This document shows, piece after piece, positions 47,808 to 60,553 of a DNA stretch of 64,000 bases (position 1 is its first letter; each line of letters opens with the position of its first letter). The DNA comes from Quercus robur. Lineage: Eukaryota; Streptophyta; Magnoliopsida; Fagales; Fagaceae. The stretch lies in contig NC_065536.1 in the NCBI RefSeq assembly GCF_932294415.1, positions 48,643,854-48,707,853 on the forward strand, read 5' to 3'. The notes under the pieces were generated by a model. That model did no database searches. It was not told the DNA's origin and saw only the letters and a program-made list of their open reading frames with translations. The position numbers were made by a program, and so were the translations under genes.

Positions 47808-49540
47808 TCACTTGGGGGTGAAAGCCTGCAATAAACCATACAAACAGTTAGCACAAACAACTAAATCTATTTCATGGTTCTTGATATTTATGTAATTAAT
47901 AATTATAGCAAGTTTTACTGCTTCAACTCTTAAGGGCTTCACTTACAGCAAAAACGGTGGCATGACCAGGATCAGCAAGGTGGGCAAAGAGGTTGTCAAT
48001 GGGGCCTGTGCCAGTGTAAATGTGTTGGAACCATGCACCCATCACAGCCAACATAGCCAGCCTCCCATTCTTAATCTCTTTTGTTCTCAACTCCTTGACT
48101 TTCTCAGGAGAACCACTTCCCCATCCAAGTGGGTCGAACCAAAGTCCTCCAGGATAACCAACGTCTGTCCCTGTGAGCTTGTTGTTGGGGAAGATGGGGT
48201 CTGTGTTTACGGACCCTGGCTTGAGGATGTCTGCCCACCGCCTTCCCTCGGCCCAGCCGATTAAGATTAGCTCGATAATGAAGAGGGTGGTTGTGTCAGT
48301 GAAGTATTCTAACTCTCCAGCAGAGTACCATGAAGGGGTGTTCAAGATACCAATCTTTGTTAGGAACTCTGGAATGAAAATACCTGCAGCACCTAACATT
48401 GCCCATCTGCAGTGGACAATCTCTGATTGTACATTCCATCTCAGGGTCTCTGGATCAGATCCTGTTAAAGAACCAACATCACAACATTTAATTAAAACCA
48501 AAAAAAAAAAAAACTCAGAATGTGGCCTCAACACCACCACTAAAATTAAGTGATCTGTGATTATATAACACATTTGAGACATAAGAGTTCTCCATTTGAA
48601 ATACATTAATTTAAGATTCATACTAAATATTACAAATCTAAAAGTAATAGTACTTTATCTGAACACTGAAGATACAATAAATAAAATCTTAACCCTACTC
48701 AATTAACATGGTGACTGCCATGTTGCATTTGAGACATTGTTTAACTCAAAAACTTAGGTATAACAATATATTAAATACTTCGTTATGTACTTTACCAAAA
48801 TTTTTTTTTTATACACAGTAAAATTTAAATCTATAATGTCAACTCTATGATGATTGCTCTTATCATCAGTTTAAGATACTAATTAGTTTTTGATGTATGC
48901 GGGTTTGAACTCATATCTCTTATTTGACACAAAAAACTTTACCAATTGAGTTAATTGAAACCAACGTATACTTTATCACTTAAAAATTAATATTCTAACA
49001 AAGTAAATAGGAAATTGAACTTACCAAGACCCAGAGGATCAAAACCAAAGTCTCCTGGGAGGCTACCATCAAGCCATGGAGGAGGGACGCTTCCTGGGAA
49101 CCAGAGGGGCCTATCAGGGTCAGCTACAGCACACACCGAAACTGAACGTTTTGCGTTGGGTGCTGTATATTTTCTCACCACTCTCAGTTTTCCCCCACTT
49201 AGGAAAGAAGCTTTTGTTCCTCCCAATATAGATCCATTCTTCTGGGAACTGCAATACATATAAATATATATATATATATATATATAAAATAATTAATTAA
49301 CTATAATTGTAGTCATTATGTTAAGCTCCAATCTGTGATCATATATGCAATGAATATAATCTGTGATCATATATGTAGTTAACTACCTAGTATTAGATCA
49401 TTATATATATGTGTGTTTGTGTGCAAATAATGCATTGTTCTTTTATCAACAAGGTTGTATGTTATGGACGTTAAGAAAACTTGCCTGGGGGAAGAGATGG
49501 CCACGGCTGCAATGGCAGAGGAAGCACAAACAGAAGCCAT
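47808..49540 (-). CDS. LHCA2: Photosystem I light-harvesting chlorophyll a/b protein, LHCA2 type (4 exons)
   Basis: Minus-strand exons are 49540-49485, 49248-49025, 48461-47947 and 47825-47808, 813 nt and 270 aa. The first ~57 residues are a Ser/Ala/Lys-rich chloroplast transit peptide ([16 protein letters not shown]). The mature part has three LHC helices: the first at about 104-127 with the chlorophyll and salt-bridge motif EIVHCR (E107, H110, R112), the second at about 150-169 ([13 protein letters not shown]), the third at about 217-241 with EIKNGR (E222, N225, R227). [16 protein letters not shown] and the AFTPK end identify Lhca2 rather than Lhca1, 3 or 4. It binds chlorophyll and carotenoid in the LHCI belt of PSI in the thylakoid membrane. 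Intron 1 uses a GC donor (AG|GCAAGT); introns 2 and 3 are GT-AG. Intron 2 contains a SINE. All key residues are intact. Confidence 0.93.
48801..48967 (-). mobile_element. tRNA-derived SINE copy 2 (in LHCA2 intron 2)
   Basis: The minus strand reads box-A-like TTAACTCAATTGGTAAAG, then AAATAAGAGATATGAGTTCAAACCC (read as box B at its end), a GATGATAAGAGCAATCATCA stem and an A-rich tail. A possible degraded target repeat is GTACTTTACC / GTATACTTTATC on the two sides. Confidence 0.65.
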
Positions 49541-49638
49541 TTTAGGCTATCGGCCAAGATTTTCTTCAAAGAATTGGTGTTGCGCTTGATTGGTGTATGG
49601 GAACAAAATACATGAAAATGTGTTAATGTAAGCAGGGG

Positions 49639-49644
49639 CTTATC
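49639..49644 (-). promoter_or_regulatory. I-box-like GATAAG upstream of LHCA2
   Basis: GATAAG on the gene strand, about 100 bp upstream of the start codon, a frequent element of light-regulated LHC promoters. Assigned by motif only. Confidence 0.4.
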
Positions 49645-49779
49645 TTAAAGGATAGGAGAGTGAAGTTGTAATTGGATACTGGGATGCCATGTGGCATGCA
49701 GAATCTGATATCAACACCCTCAACCTCCAGTTCTTAGGCTTACTTGGAAAAATCAGGACTTGGTGGATCAAATTGTACG

Positions 49780-49787
49780 CACATGTG
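49780..49787. promoter_or_regulatory. CACATGTG E-box/PBE-type site upstream of LHCA2
   Basis: The palindromic CACATGTG contains the CACATG core bound by PIF-type bHLH factors and lies about 240 bp upstream of the start codon. Motif evidence only. Confidence 0.35.
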
Positions 49788-49845
49788 GCTCATATATCTT
49801 ATTATCGGTTGCAATAGGATGAAACACCACTATTATTTAAGTGGC

Positions 49846-50844
49846 TGTAGAGAGTGAAATTTTTAACCAATCAGAAAGTGATACTTGTTATTGATGATGT
49901 CTAGTGACTAACAGAAATTCGCCATATGTCATTGAATGAAAATTACAAAGGATTTTTAAAAGTCAATTTCACATCGACACACGTGTTAATATATTACACA
50001 TAAAATGCGTTGATATATTGGCAATATTGGGAGCTACGTCCTTAACTTCTTTTGTTTTTTGTACTCCACCGCCTTTAGTGGATAGTATATTAGCTTATAA
50101 TAAAGCTAATGTGTTTTGTAACAGAATAGTTAATTACTAGGTTAATGCAAGTTCATGGTTTACCAAAAAAAAAAAAAAAAAATGCCATGTGTTACTAAAA
50201 ATTAAGACACTTTAGTTAATTAAATGATGACATGTGCTCATTGGAGATAATAAAACTTAAAGTTCCTCCATTTAAATGATGACTTGTTACCAATCAAAAT
50301 CAACTATATGTCATTAAACTTCCTCAAAACTCCGATAAATAAAGGCTCTTATCAATCTCATTTGGGGATATTAAGAAGTTTCAAAACTCTGCTGGAATCA
50401 AATTTCTAAAACTTCCAAGAACTTTGACTATCGAAGCTCTATCAAATTCAAACTCCAAAACCATGAAGAACTTTTACATCAAATTTTAAAACGAAGAACA
50501 CACGAAGAACATTAAAATAATAAATGAAAAATACAAAGAACATGAAGAATGATAAGTCTCTAATAAACCTGCTACTAGAGATTCATTTCAATTCCATTAA
50601 AAAAAAAAAAAAAACTTTAAATCCATCTTCCAATAAAAGTGGAGGACATTTTGTATTTCAATTAAGATTGTACTGGCACAATTCTTGAATTGAAGACTTT
50701 TCCAATGAGATCAAATGAGGGGATTATTCTGTTGCAATACAATACAAACACATAGAATTCTATCTACTTATTCATTAATACAAAAATACATTTGTGAAAC
50801 TATTTCTATTGTTTAATTTTCAAATTTGAAATTTTGTGTTTACA
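49846..50844 (+). mobile_element. LTR-like repeat, copy 2, upstream of LHCA2
   Basis: It begins TGTAGAGAGTGAAATTTTTAA and ends GAAATTTTGTGTTTACA, matching the repeat at 40402-41077 in order and orientation. No clean TSD. Its left edge is about 300 bp from the LHCA2 start codon. Confidence 0.55.
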
Positions 50845-53800
50845 ATAGTGTTAATGTTGGGCGCTGATGAAAATCAATCATAAATGGGCAACTTAACAAT
50901 TATGAAATTTTTTTTAGTAAAAGAGATAAATCTACCCCGCACGTGTTGAAATGTGTCTTTTTTGCCTTCTTATATTGCCTCTCATGGCGCAAATGAACTT
51001 TGGTCTTTGCCCTTAGCTGGAGTGATTCAAAGCCCAATTAAGCAAGTTGGTTGATTGGGCTGGATATGTGGCTCAATATTGCTTCCTGGGTTCTAATTCT
51101 AGATAGAAGACAGGAACCGCTTTGAGTAAAATAATAGAATGCCCACTCCCAATTTATTGGGCTGGACAGAACCCATTCATTTCAGTTGGACTTAACTTAG
51201 AGTCCATTTTCAGAAAAATAAACCTTGGAATCATGGCAACCTAATAATAGTTCGCTATTGCAATTGATACCCCCACCCATTTCTCTTTCCTTCTCAAATC
51301 CTTATATGTTGGACTTTGCTGCGCTCTGTAATTTGTATGTCAACAAAAGGTAGCATTGAATTTTATAAACAAAATAAATTTTTTTATTAGATAGAACTTA
51401 GGTAAAAATGCAAATTACAATATTTAAGTTTGACAAAGATTCATTTTAGTCGTCATGAAGCAAATGCTATGAGTTGAAATTCTATCAAATCTTTTTTTTT
51501 TCTTTCTCTTGTACTTGTACAAAAATTGTTATAAAATTCATTTTCATTAAATAACATTTTTAAATTAATAATTAAATTCAAAAGATAATTATATGAAATC
51601 AAAAGCTAAATTAAAAATTACACCCTTTAAATCTCCGTTTTCAATCCATTCCTTTAACTTCCATTGATGACTAATGCAGTCATTCTGTCCAATTCGAACT
51701 GTTTATTACACTAAAACAATGTCCTTTTGATGACTAATGCAGTCATTCTGTCCAATTCGTACTGTTTATTACACCAAAACAATGTCCTTTTGGATATATA
51801 TATATATATATAAGACTAAAGCTAAAACTAAAGATATAATTGGACAAACTAAATGGAAAGATTAAATTGAAAACACATTAAAATTAAATAATTGAAATGA
51901 AAGAAAAAAAATGATACTTAAATGATTGAGTTGAAAATAAATTAAACTTAGAGTCTTAGACAAGTAAATTGTAATTTAATTAAAACAAAAATCTCATAAG
52001 CGAAAAGAGTTCACTATATTGTTTGGTAAGGATGGGAAGTAAATTGTTTGGTAAGGATGAAAAGTACCTTCCCAGATGGCAAACTAATTCTTACCTAGCT
52101 TCTTCTTTTATTTATTTATTAATTCTTGGAGCTAGGTATCAACAACCCATATTAATTCGCTCCTATCTTCATTCCTGAAGCAAAATCATAACCCCCAGTT
52201 GTACATTGTATCACTTTAATTAGGCATATAAGGGGAGGCCCACAGCCACACTACACTTTCAATGTCTGCTTCTATCAACTTGTCCTCCCACTTTGGTCAT
52301 GGAGCCAAAATAAAAGTTTCAAATTAACTATGATTTTTTTTAGAAGAAAATTAACTATGATTTTGGTCAGTGAGCTATGTATCAAAGTGCATTTTCGTTC
52401 CTAAGTTATCAATTGTTTTAATTTAGTCTTTAAAATTTTAAAATTGAATGACAATTGCTAATTTTAGGTCAAAACTATGATTTTGGACCCTTATTAGTTA
52501 TTAGCCCTATATGAGAACAGTAATTGCTAATGTAATACACATTTACTATATATGTGTACTTAAATCACAAAATTCTGGTAAAATAAAAAAACCACGAGAT
52601 AAATAGAAATATTTAAATATTGATTTTGGGAGACTAGCATAGAGCCTAAGGATGAAACTGAAATCTAATGGCATAATTCATAGACTAATTATATTTTAAT
52701 TAAATAAATGAAACTAGGGATACTTAATCTAGGATGGAGGAGATCATGATTAAACATAGACATATTGAAGTTTGTGTATTTTTTTCAAAGACCATCCACG
52801 GTGATTTATTGAATGAAAATATTTTATCTCACTTTGAGTATTATATTTTATGTTCTATCAATCATAATATACTCGTTACACGTCTTTTTTTCTTTTTAAA
52901 ATAATCAAAATAAAAATAAACGAATAAATGACATTATTTTTAGTAAAGCATAAAATTGAACACTAAAAGTGAGAAAAAAAAATTATTTGTGATTTATCCT
53001 TTAGAGTTGTGAGAAAAACATCTTCTTGAATTTATTTTTTCCATGTGACAAAAAATTGACTTTATATGATCTTAGGTACCTCCTTTCCACTCGTGTGGCA
53101 GATGCTATTAGCCATCGCACAGTTCCAAGGGATGTGGACATGAATTAAGGGTGTCACGCACAAATATAGTTATGTAAGACAACAAACCCTGTTTTGGGTT
53201 GAGTTAGACAAAATGATCCATCCAATTTATGCAGTAAAGAACCGACCAAGAAGTTTAAAATAGTGCAATCAAAGCCTTTTAAGGAAGCAAATGGTTTCTA
53301 GGCAGCAATTATATGTCTAACGTAATTAGTGAATGTTTGAGGTCCACCAACAATATCAACACTTGTTTGATAGGACTTAGCAACCTTATTAGAAAGAGAG
53401 AATGTGAACTCTTACATGTTCTCCCCCATACCTTAATTTCATTGGATTCCTTATTATATACTTTATTTTCATGCAAGCATGTGCTATCTATTAGTGCACT
53501 AATAATGTCTTAAAAGAAATTATGGTAAAAAAAAACGCTGTCTCCTACTGATGTGGTCCGAAAATGATAACACAAAATGTGTCCTCACTATAAGTTTATA
53601 ATCTCTCTCTCTCTCTCTCTCTCAAAAAAAAAAAAAATGGGGTCCTACAATTTGCCTTAACATTTTCACCGTTAGGTCTTTTTCATCGTTCCTTAGTTGT
53701 GAAGTCAACATGCGGAAGATGCACTACGTGGCATCATTGACTTGTGTTGGAGAAAGAACAGCACTCGTAGTGAGTTTTGTTCTGAAAGTACTAAATAATG

Positions 53801-55279
53801 CCACATTCGGTTGTTATAATGACTGGTACAACTATGCCAAACCTCGAAAAAAGCTAGGATTATTGTGTCGGTCTCTTCCTTACTTGGCCCCAAATATTAT
53901 CATGTTGTTTTTTCAGTTTATCTTCAAACCATTCATTATATATATTCACATGCTGGTAGGGTTATATTGCTCATAGATTAGGGTTTCAAATTGCAACTGG
54001 GGTGGAAAATCTAATGCCAATAATGACCAAGTCTGCAGCTGGTGAGTACATCACAAGAATTGATCAAAAATGGGGATATATTGTTGGAATGTTAATCCTC
54101 ACTTTATGAGTGCAATGTCCGTTGGCCCTAGCCCTAGCTCTAATACTACATCACCATCAAATAAAGTGAAAGAAATGGAGAACATCCATATATATATATA
54201 TATATAACTACACACCCCTTTATTGCCGTATATTTGATCCCACATTTCCATTTGATAATTATAGCAGCTGGGTTCCATTAGCTCCCTTTTGTTGAAATTG
54301 TTGAAATGGGCCATTGGTGGTCATCAAACAAGCACCAATTCAACCTAATCCAGTGGATAATCAACGAAGAAAGCCTGGCTGGTAGATAGGGAAGTAAGAC
54401 CCTTCAATTTCACCCTAGCTACTACTCGAAACATTAATGTAAAAGTCAAAATGTTTTGACATTTCATTTACTGTCTATTTAAAATATTTTGTTCATACAC
54501 AACTTTCAAAATTCTACTTATTTTTTTTATTATATATAGTTGGACTTTTATTCAACTTATTTTTTATATATTAATAAAATAATGAAAATAAACTCTGCTA
54601 ATAGAGCACTAAAAGAACATTTTTAAATGGTTGTTGAAGCTTTATTATATCTTGTCACTCTAATTCGTAGCTTTGTGCACTAGTGCAATGCTCTACAACT
54701 TCAGTTAACTTCTTTATTTTCTTTTCTCTATACTTCTTTCCCTTATTTTACATCATCATTGAGGGCATTTTAATGGAGTTCAAACCTTGTAGTAAATACG
54801 AAATATTGTCAGATTTTGTAATAAGATGAAAGACAAGTTTCTAACAAATTCTTTGATTTCCTACATTAAAGGGAAAATTATTGCAACATATAGTATAAAA
54901 TTAATCATAGATGGTTTTTACAATTTAAAAGAATATTGAGTTTCATTTTGATAAACCACAAATGATTGAGTAAAAATGTATTAAAAAAAAAAAAAAGCAT
55001 TCATTTTATATTTTGTTAATTTTGAATTGATTTTAATTTTAGTTTTTTTTTTTTTATATTAATAGTTTTCAGTTTTAATATATATCTTGTACTTGAATAT
55101 TTAAATTTTCTTTTCATGCTTTAGGCTTTAGACCTTCAAAGAAAAAATCATGATTTCGTTAAAAACTACTACTTTAAAAAAGGAAAAAAAAATTGATTTA
55201 ATTTCCTTTGCAAACAAATAAGTGAGTATATTCAATTATATATATATATATATATATATTATTTATTTATTTATTTGAT
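50845..55279. other. Intergenic, no gene recognised
   Basis: AT-rich. It contains a 2 x 63-bp tandem repeat (51666-51791) and a CT microsatellite (about 53601-53624). The overlapping frames at 53705-53976 on both strands have no recognisable domain. Confidence 0.5.
51666..51791. repeat. Two-copy 63-bp tandem repeat
   Basis: Units starting GATGACTAATGCAGTCATTC at 51666 and 51729 differ at only a couple of positions, suggesting a recent local duplication. Confidence 0.9.
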
Positions 55280-55435
55280 TTTTTTTTTTTTAGAAAATAT
55301 TAATTTGAATCTACAATGTTTGATTTATGATGATTGTTCTTTATATGTCAATATACCAATTGGTTTTTTGTGTGGATTCAAACCTAAGTCTCTTATTCAA
55401 TGATAAATAATTTTACCATTTAAGCTAAATAAGTA
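55280..55435 (-). mobile_element. tRNA-derived SINE copy 3
   Basis: The minus strand reads TTTAGCTTAAATGGTAAAA, GAATAAGAGACTTAGGTTTG (box B beginning at its end), GAACAATCATCATAAATC and a terminal A run. Same order of parts as the copies at 3422 and 48801. An AT microsatellite lies next to the tail. Confidence 0.6.
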
Positions 55436-56370
55436 TATATAACTCTCTCTCTTCCTTAAAACAAGACACTAATCGATTTATCGAATAAGCGAAATTTGAA
55501 TCTCATATATCTTATTCGGGAATAAAAGATTTTACTAAATAAGAATATTTAGAACAAGGGAAATGCTTCACGTTTTGGACGGTTCATAGCATTGTGTAAT
55601 ACTGTTAGCTCGCGAGAGAAAGTAACAATCATCCCCCTTGCTTACGGCCTAAGTTGCCAACTACTCCATCTAATAGAAAGTCAATGATTATGAAATATAA
55701 ATCATTGACTCAAGTCAACTTTAGTAATCATACGTAATGCATATCCAACTTGATCCCCAGAGTAATATATTCACAAAGCAATAGTAAAAGATTTTAAACT
55801 TGAATTGATTAAATCACCTCAATGCACCTCAGATTTTCAAAATATTTTTGTTTTGAAATGTCTGAATATATATGGATGAATAGTGAATTACCTTACTACC
55901 CCCCAACAAAAAAAAAAGGGGAAATTCTTAGGGACAGAATCATTTGGAATCCTTTTGTACTATATATACAATTTGGATTGGATAGGTCCATGGAAAAATG
56001 TCACTTCCAAATGTTGATCAAGCATAAAGCCTAGGAAAATTGAACTAGCTCAGATTTGAAAAATGTGATAAAATTTACATGGCTAAGCTAATTCCTATTC
56101 TACTTGTTGATGTCCAGTATATGCAGCGGTTGATATCTGTGGGGTTACTAATATTTTAACTTGATTTAATATGAAGTCAACTTCAAACTGCATCATGTAG
56201 AAGAATGTGAATTGAGGAGGTTGAAAAAAACGTCATACCTTTTAGCAGTTCTTACTAATATTCTAGCTCCTATGCCAGCAGCTAGCTAGCTAAGTAGTTA
56301 ACTAAGTCAAACTCCTAATTGTTATCATAATGATCGCAAAATTGGATACAGCATGATATTCAATAACCCA
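55436..56370. other. Intergenic, no gene
   Basis: AT-rich spacer. A 70-codon frame at 55822 has no motif. Nothing else recognised. Confidence 0.5.
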
Positions 56371-56799
56371 CCTGATTTGAATTATGTACCTATCATGCAT
56401 TCATGGGGACCTAAACAACATGAAAAAATTTTGAATTTATTTTCTTTTCTGTACCTAAAACCAACTATGAATTACATGTTTAAATATTAGGCTGGTAAAA
56501 ATTTATATATCACCCCACCTGATTTGAATTATGTACTTATCATGCATGCATGGAGACCTAAACAACATGAAAATTTTGAATTAATTTTCTTTACTGCACC
56601 TAAAACCAACTATGAATTACATGTTTAAATATTAGGCTGGTATAAATTTATATACCACCTCACCTGATTTGAATTATGCACTTATCATGCATGCATGGAG
56701 ACCTAAACAACATGAAAGTTTTGAATTAATTTCTTTACTGCACCTAAAACCAACTATGACTTACATGTTTAAATATTAGGCTGGTATAAATTTATATGC
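56371..56799. repeat. Three-copy tandem repeat, period about 146 bp
   Basis: Units start CCTGATTTGAATTATG at 56371, 56518 and 56663 (147, 145 and about 138 bp). Shared words include TATCATGCAT, CCTAAACAACATGAAA and AAATATTAGGCTGGTA. Units 2 and 3 are more alike than unit 1. Confidence 0.92.
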
Positions 56800-58096
56800 C
56801 TTCTTCTATAATATATACACAGTCAATGTTACTCACATGTGGAACAATGGAAGATGGTACAAGCAACAGTACCTTAGTTTCCAAACCCACGAATTCAGAT
56901 TCATTGTTTTCCTACCTATTCCTAGCATCCAAACAGAGGTTGAGTTATACTAATCTAGTTATTGGACCAACATTGAGGCTGTTAAGCAAGTGACAATGTG
57001 ATGCGCAAATAATAATAACAAAAACCCATAAAAGTTATGCTGTAGTTTAACATTTTAATTAGTAGAAGTCGGCTGAGAAGAAAATATACAAAAATAAATA
57101 AATAAATAAATTACACCCCAAAAAAATGAGTAGTCATAATCTCTTAGGTAAACTTTATTAAGATTAGATGCCGACCAAACATCACATTTTTTTTTTAAAT
57201 TTACACAATGATGCAAACTTTGCTTGCTATATATACCAACTAATCCGACTCTTCCAATCTCTTCAAAGCTATATATATCAGCCTGTCGTTCTTTTAGACG
57301 GCCATATATCATCATCAATGTAATGTCCGTGCCGTCGCAGTCAACCTAATTATTATTATTATTATTATCATAATCATCTTATATACATATATATGTGGAT
57401 GTTCTTAAACACATAGGTGAAAGCTACATTATATTAGTTTTATTTGTAAGTCAAATGGAAAATAAGAGACGATTAGATGAAATGGAGCCCTCAAACATGA
57501 CGTTTAACTAGTTATCAACCAAGGTGCATGCATATGATACTACTATCTAGGACCACTACATATTAGCAATATTAGGCCTGTTACACTCTCTTTTATTAAA
57601 TTTATATATGATGATATGACATACTTTGGCATATGTTTGAGGCAACTTCTTTGTTTTTTGTTTTTTAGAAGTTTAGGTTGGAAAGTTCCCATAAATATAT
57701 ATTTTTTCTTTCTCAAAGGACGTCGCTTTATCTACAAATTAAATTATATTTTTGAAATGAACTTTCATATAAGCTTTTTTTATAGTTGAATTTGTGTGCC
57801 AATTCACTATTCTAGAAGCTGTGACATCAAAAGAAATCAAATAGTTGGAATTAAATTCAGAACTCTAACATGCGAGGATTCAATTTTTAATCTTAAAAAG
57901 ATTAGGAATTGACTTGGCTAAAACTAAATTATGGTAAACGCCTTTGTAATGATGTAATTCAAATAAGAGATGGGAATCCTCATATCTGTACTGATACGGA
58001 AAAAGTGAATATATTACCCAGTAGAAAAATATCACTGATGCAATATAATATCATTGCTCAACCAAATTGACTTTATTGGCCAACTAAAGAGCCTAA
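56800..58096. other. Intergenic, no gene
   Basis: AT-rich, with short ATT and AT microsatellites near 57350-57400. Frames at 56796 and 57055 are unsupported. Confidence 0.5.
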
Positions 58097-58235
58097 TGGT
58101 TTGTTTGGATTGAGGGAGGGGGAGGGGGAGTAGAGTAGAGTAGAATAAATTTGATTCAAAATTAGCATATTTTCAGCAAATTCTACTCTACTTACCATCA
58201 CTCCCCCTCCTTCCCCCCTCCATCCAAACGGGCCC
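58097..58235. mobile_element. Small Tourist-like MITE
   Basis: 139 bp, flanked by TAA on both sides (58094-58096, 58236-58238). Ends TGGTTTGTTTGGATTGAGGG and, inversely, GGGCCCGTTTGGATGGAGGG. Nearly the whole element can fold on itself. Confidence 0.8.
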
Positions 58236-58336
58236 TAAGGAACAATCCGATCACGTAAGAGCCAGTGCTTAGGGCAGCCCAAGCACCGAGTAAGAGTAAC
58301 GACCTTCGATCGCCAAATCCAGATACACAGTTACTT

Positions 58337-59717
58337 TGTTGGATAAAAACATATGCAGCGAAAAATTAACGGATTCATTTCATTCGCAATTGATAACATG
58401 TGCTATGTAAGTTTCAGAATATAAGAATAAGAGAGTGTACTTTGATGCGGTAAAATTCAAAACCAAAGATTAAAAACACTTGGAAACACTTTTAATCTTC
58501 ACTCCAATTCCACTTGATGCGCAAGAAGTGTGGTCTCTCAATAAGTTATACGTGTATGTTTAAGAGAGAATGAAAGAGTGTCTAACACTCACATACATAC
58601 CATTTCATATTCTTACAAAAATTATGTATGTTTCTCTCCTTATAACTAATTATCTAATTGGGCTAGCCTTATGGGTCTTTCCAATTGGGCTTTAGTATGA
58701 GGCTTAGAGTGGGACCAAAAGGGAACAAATAAGACTCTAACTCCAATGGGCCTTAGAATTTTCTGTCAACTTTTGACAAATTCAAAGTTACCATTAATTA
58801 TATTTAATACTACTATATAAATATAATTGCACTTTAGGCCTTATTAATAAATTATATCCCAAGACTTTATTGTACATGCAACCCCTTCATAAAATATTCG
58901 TAGTAATACAAAGTCATGAATGAAGATTGTCACTTTGTAGATCACTGCATCTTAATCCTTAAGTACCCGGTTTAATCATTTTAAGTTATTTATCATATAT
59001 TTATGAAATCCAATTTCATAAATATATACTTTAGTAATTTCTTACCAAAGTGGTTAGGCCTAACTCTTTGAATAACTAAACCTATTAAACTTATCTCAAG
59101 GTATTTTATATCTTCGTTAAAAGACTATGAATTTCATCTTGAGAATATATATTCCATCAACACTAAATGTGGCTACCCAACATACTGAGGTTTTGACGGT
59201 TACTTTAGATCTCACTCCTGATATATCAAAGTAACCTACACTTCATAATCAGGTCCATTATTCTCTCAGGATTAAGAGTTCATGTAAATAGAAGTCATAA
59301 GATTTATTATTCATTTGACGGTCGTTAGAAGAATAATAAATTTCACAGCGGTCCAATTCAATATGTCTTAACTCTTAAAACATATTAACATATCAACTAG
59401 AAGTCTCCACTTCCATGATCAAAACAAATCATCTTACTTAATATGTTATAGTCTTCGCAGATGAAATGCCCAATTTTACCACCGACTACGAACTAAAATT
59501 CTGAGTTTACAAAGAACTTGTGACTTATATCTTCTGTGACTAAATCACATACTATGCATCTCATGGACTATACGATAATGTCCAAATATTCATGTTACTA
59601 TTATTTTAGATAATAATAAAGCAACTTTATTAATCACAACATTAAGTCATACATAATGTCATACATAATAACATACATAGCATCATACAATAGAATTTAA
59701 GGGCAATAATCCTAACA
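58337..59717 (-). repeat. Copia-type LTR, copy 1 (minus orientation)
   Basis: It begins TGTTGGATAAAAACATATGC and ends AATAATCCTAACA. Immediately to the right is TACTCCCAATATGA, whose complement TCATATTGGGAGTA is a polypurine tract, so this is the 3' LTR of a minus-oriented element. It shares its sequence with 62793-64000. Confidence 0.8.
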
Positions 59718-60553
59718 TACTCCCAATATGAAAATCAGTGGTTACATATGAAGAATCATAGACATAATGAAGGCAGTTATACCCACCATTTAAGACTCAT
59801 TACAGATTTATAGTCACATACAAAATGTGGCTAAAACCGAGGAAATGCCCTTCGGACAACCCTGTATAGGAAAGAACACCAATCAAAGATGAAGGAGATC
59901 ATTATTGTATTGTGTGAACAAGTTTTTCTAGCCACATTTTCTAACTTGGAATTGGAATTGTTAGTTTGATACCACACCGTATTACTCTGGGTCTTTATTT
60001 TTGAAGAGCATTGCTTCAACCAGTCAATCATATTACCAACTGCACCAATATATACAATCAATATGCATACTCCAATACTCCCTCTTGGGTTATTGTGTAG
60101 TAGACTCATTGGTTTGGGGCCTGATGTAAATTGGGAAGTCTTAAGTTCAATCACAACATTCTTGTTCCATGATATTTTTGAGGTGTATTATGGGCAGGGA
60201 TTGAAATAGTCTTTCCAAATGTTGGAACACCACTTTCTTAAAAATATATTTAAAAAAATAATATAAACGACGATCCCACTTGGCCCGCAAATGCCTATAA
60301 GAAAACGAAGAGATGGTAAGTGATTCATTAGAGTTGAGCCAATAAAGGGACTCTCCAATGCTTAAGTTAGTACATAAGATTTTAAGAGAAAAGCTAAAAG
60401 ATGTGGTTCTAGGGTTATTTGTTAGTACTTGTTCTTGTGATCAACTCCCATTATTTATGTTGTTTAGGAATTTTATCTCTTTTAGATATTAGCAAGACTA
60501 TCCAAATTAATTTAGTCCTCATAATATAGGGTTTTCGAGTGAATAATGGGATT
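59718..60553 (-). mobile_element. Internal remnant next to the Copia-type LTR
   Basis: It starts with the polypurine tract. The minus frame at 60154-59831 gives no confident domain; the segment may be 3' untranslated sequence of the element, cut by the Gypsy insertion that starts at 60554. Confidence 0.4.

Noticed and set aside
48173..48553. 126-codon plus-strand frame
   Set aside because: Antisense to LHCA2 exon 3 and intron 2.
53705..53976. Overlapping frames on both strands
   Set aside because: No recognisable domain, no splice partner found, and AT-rich surroundings.
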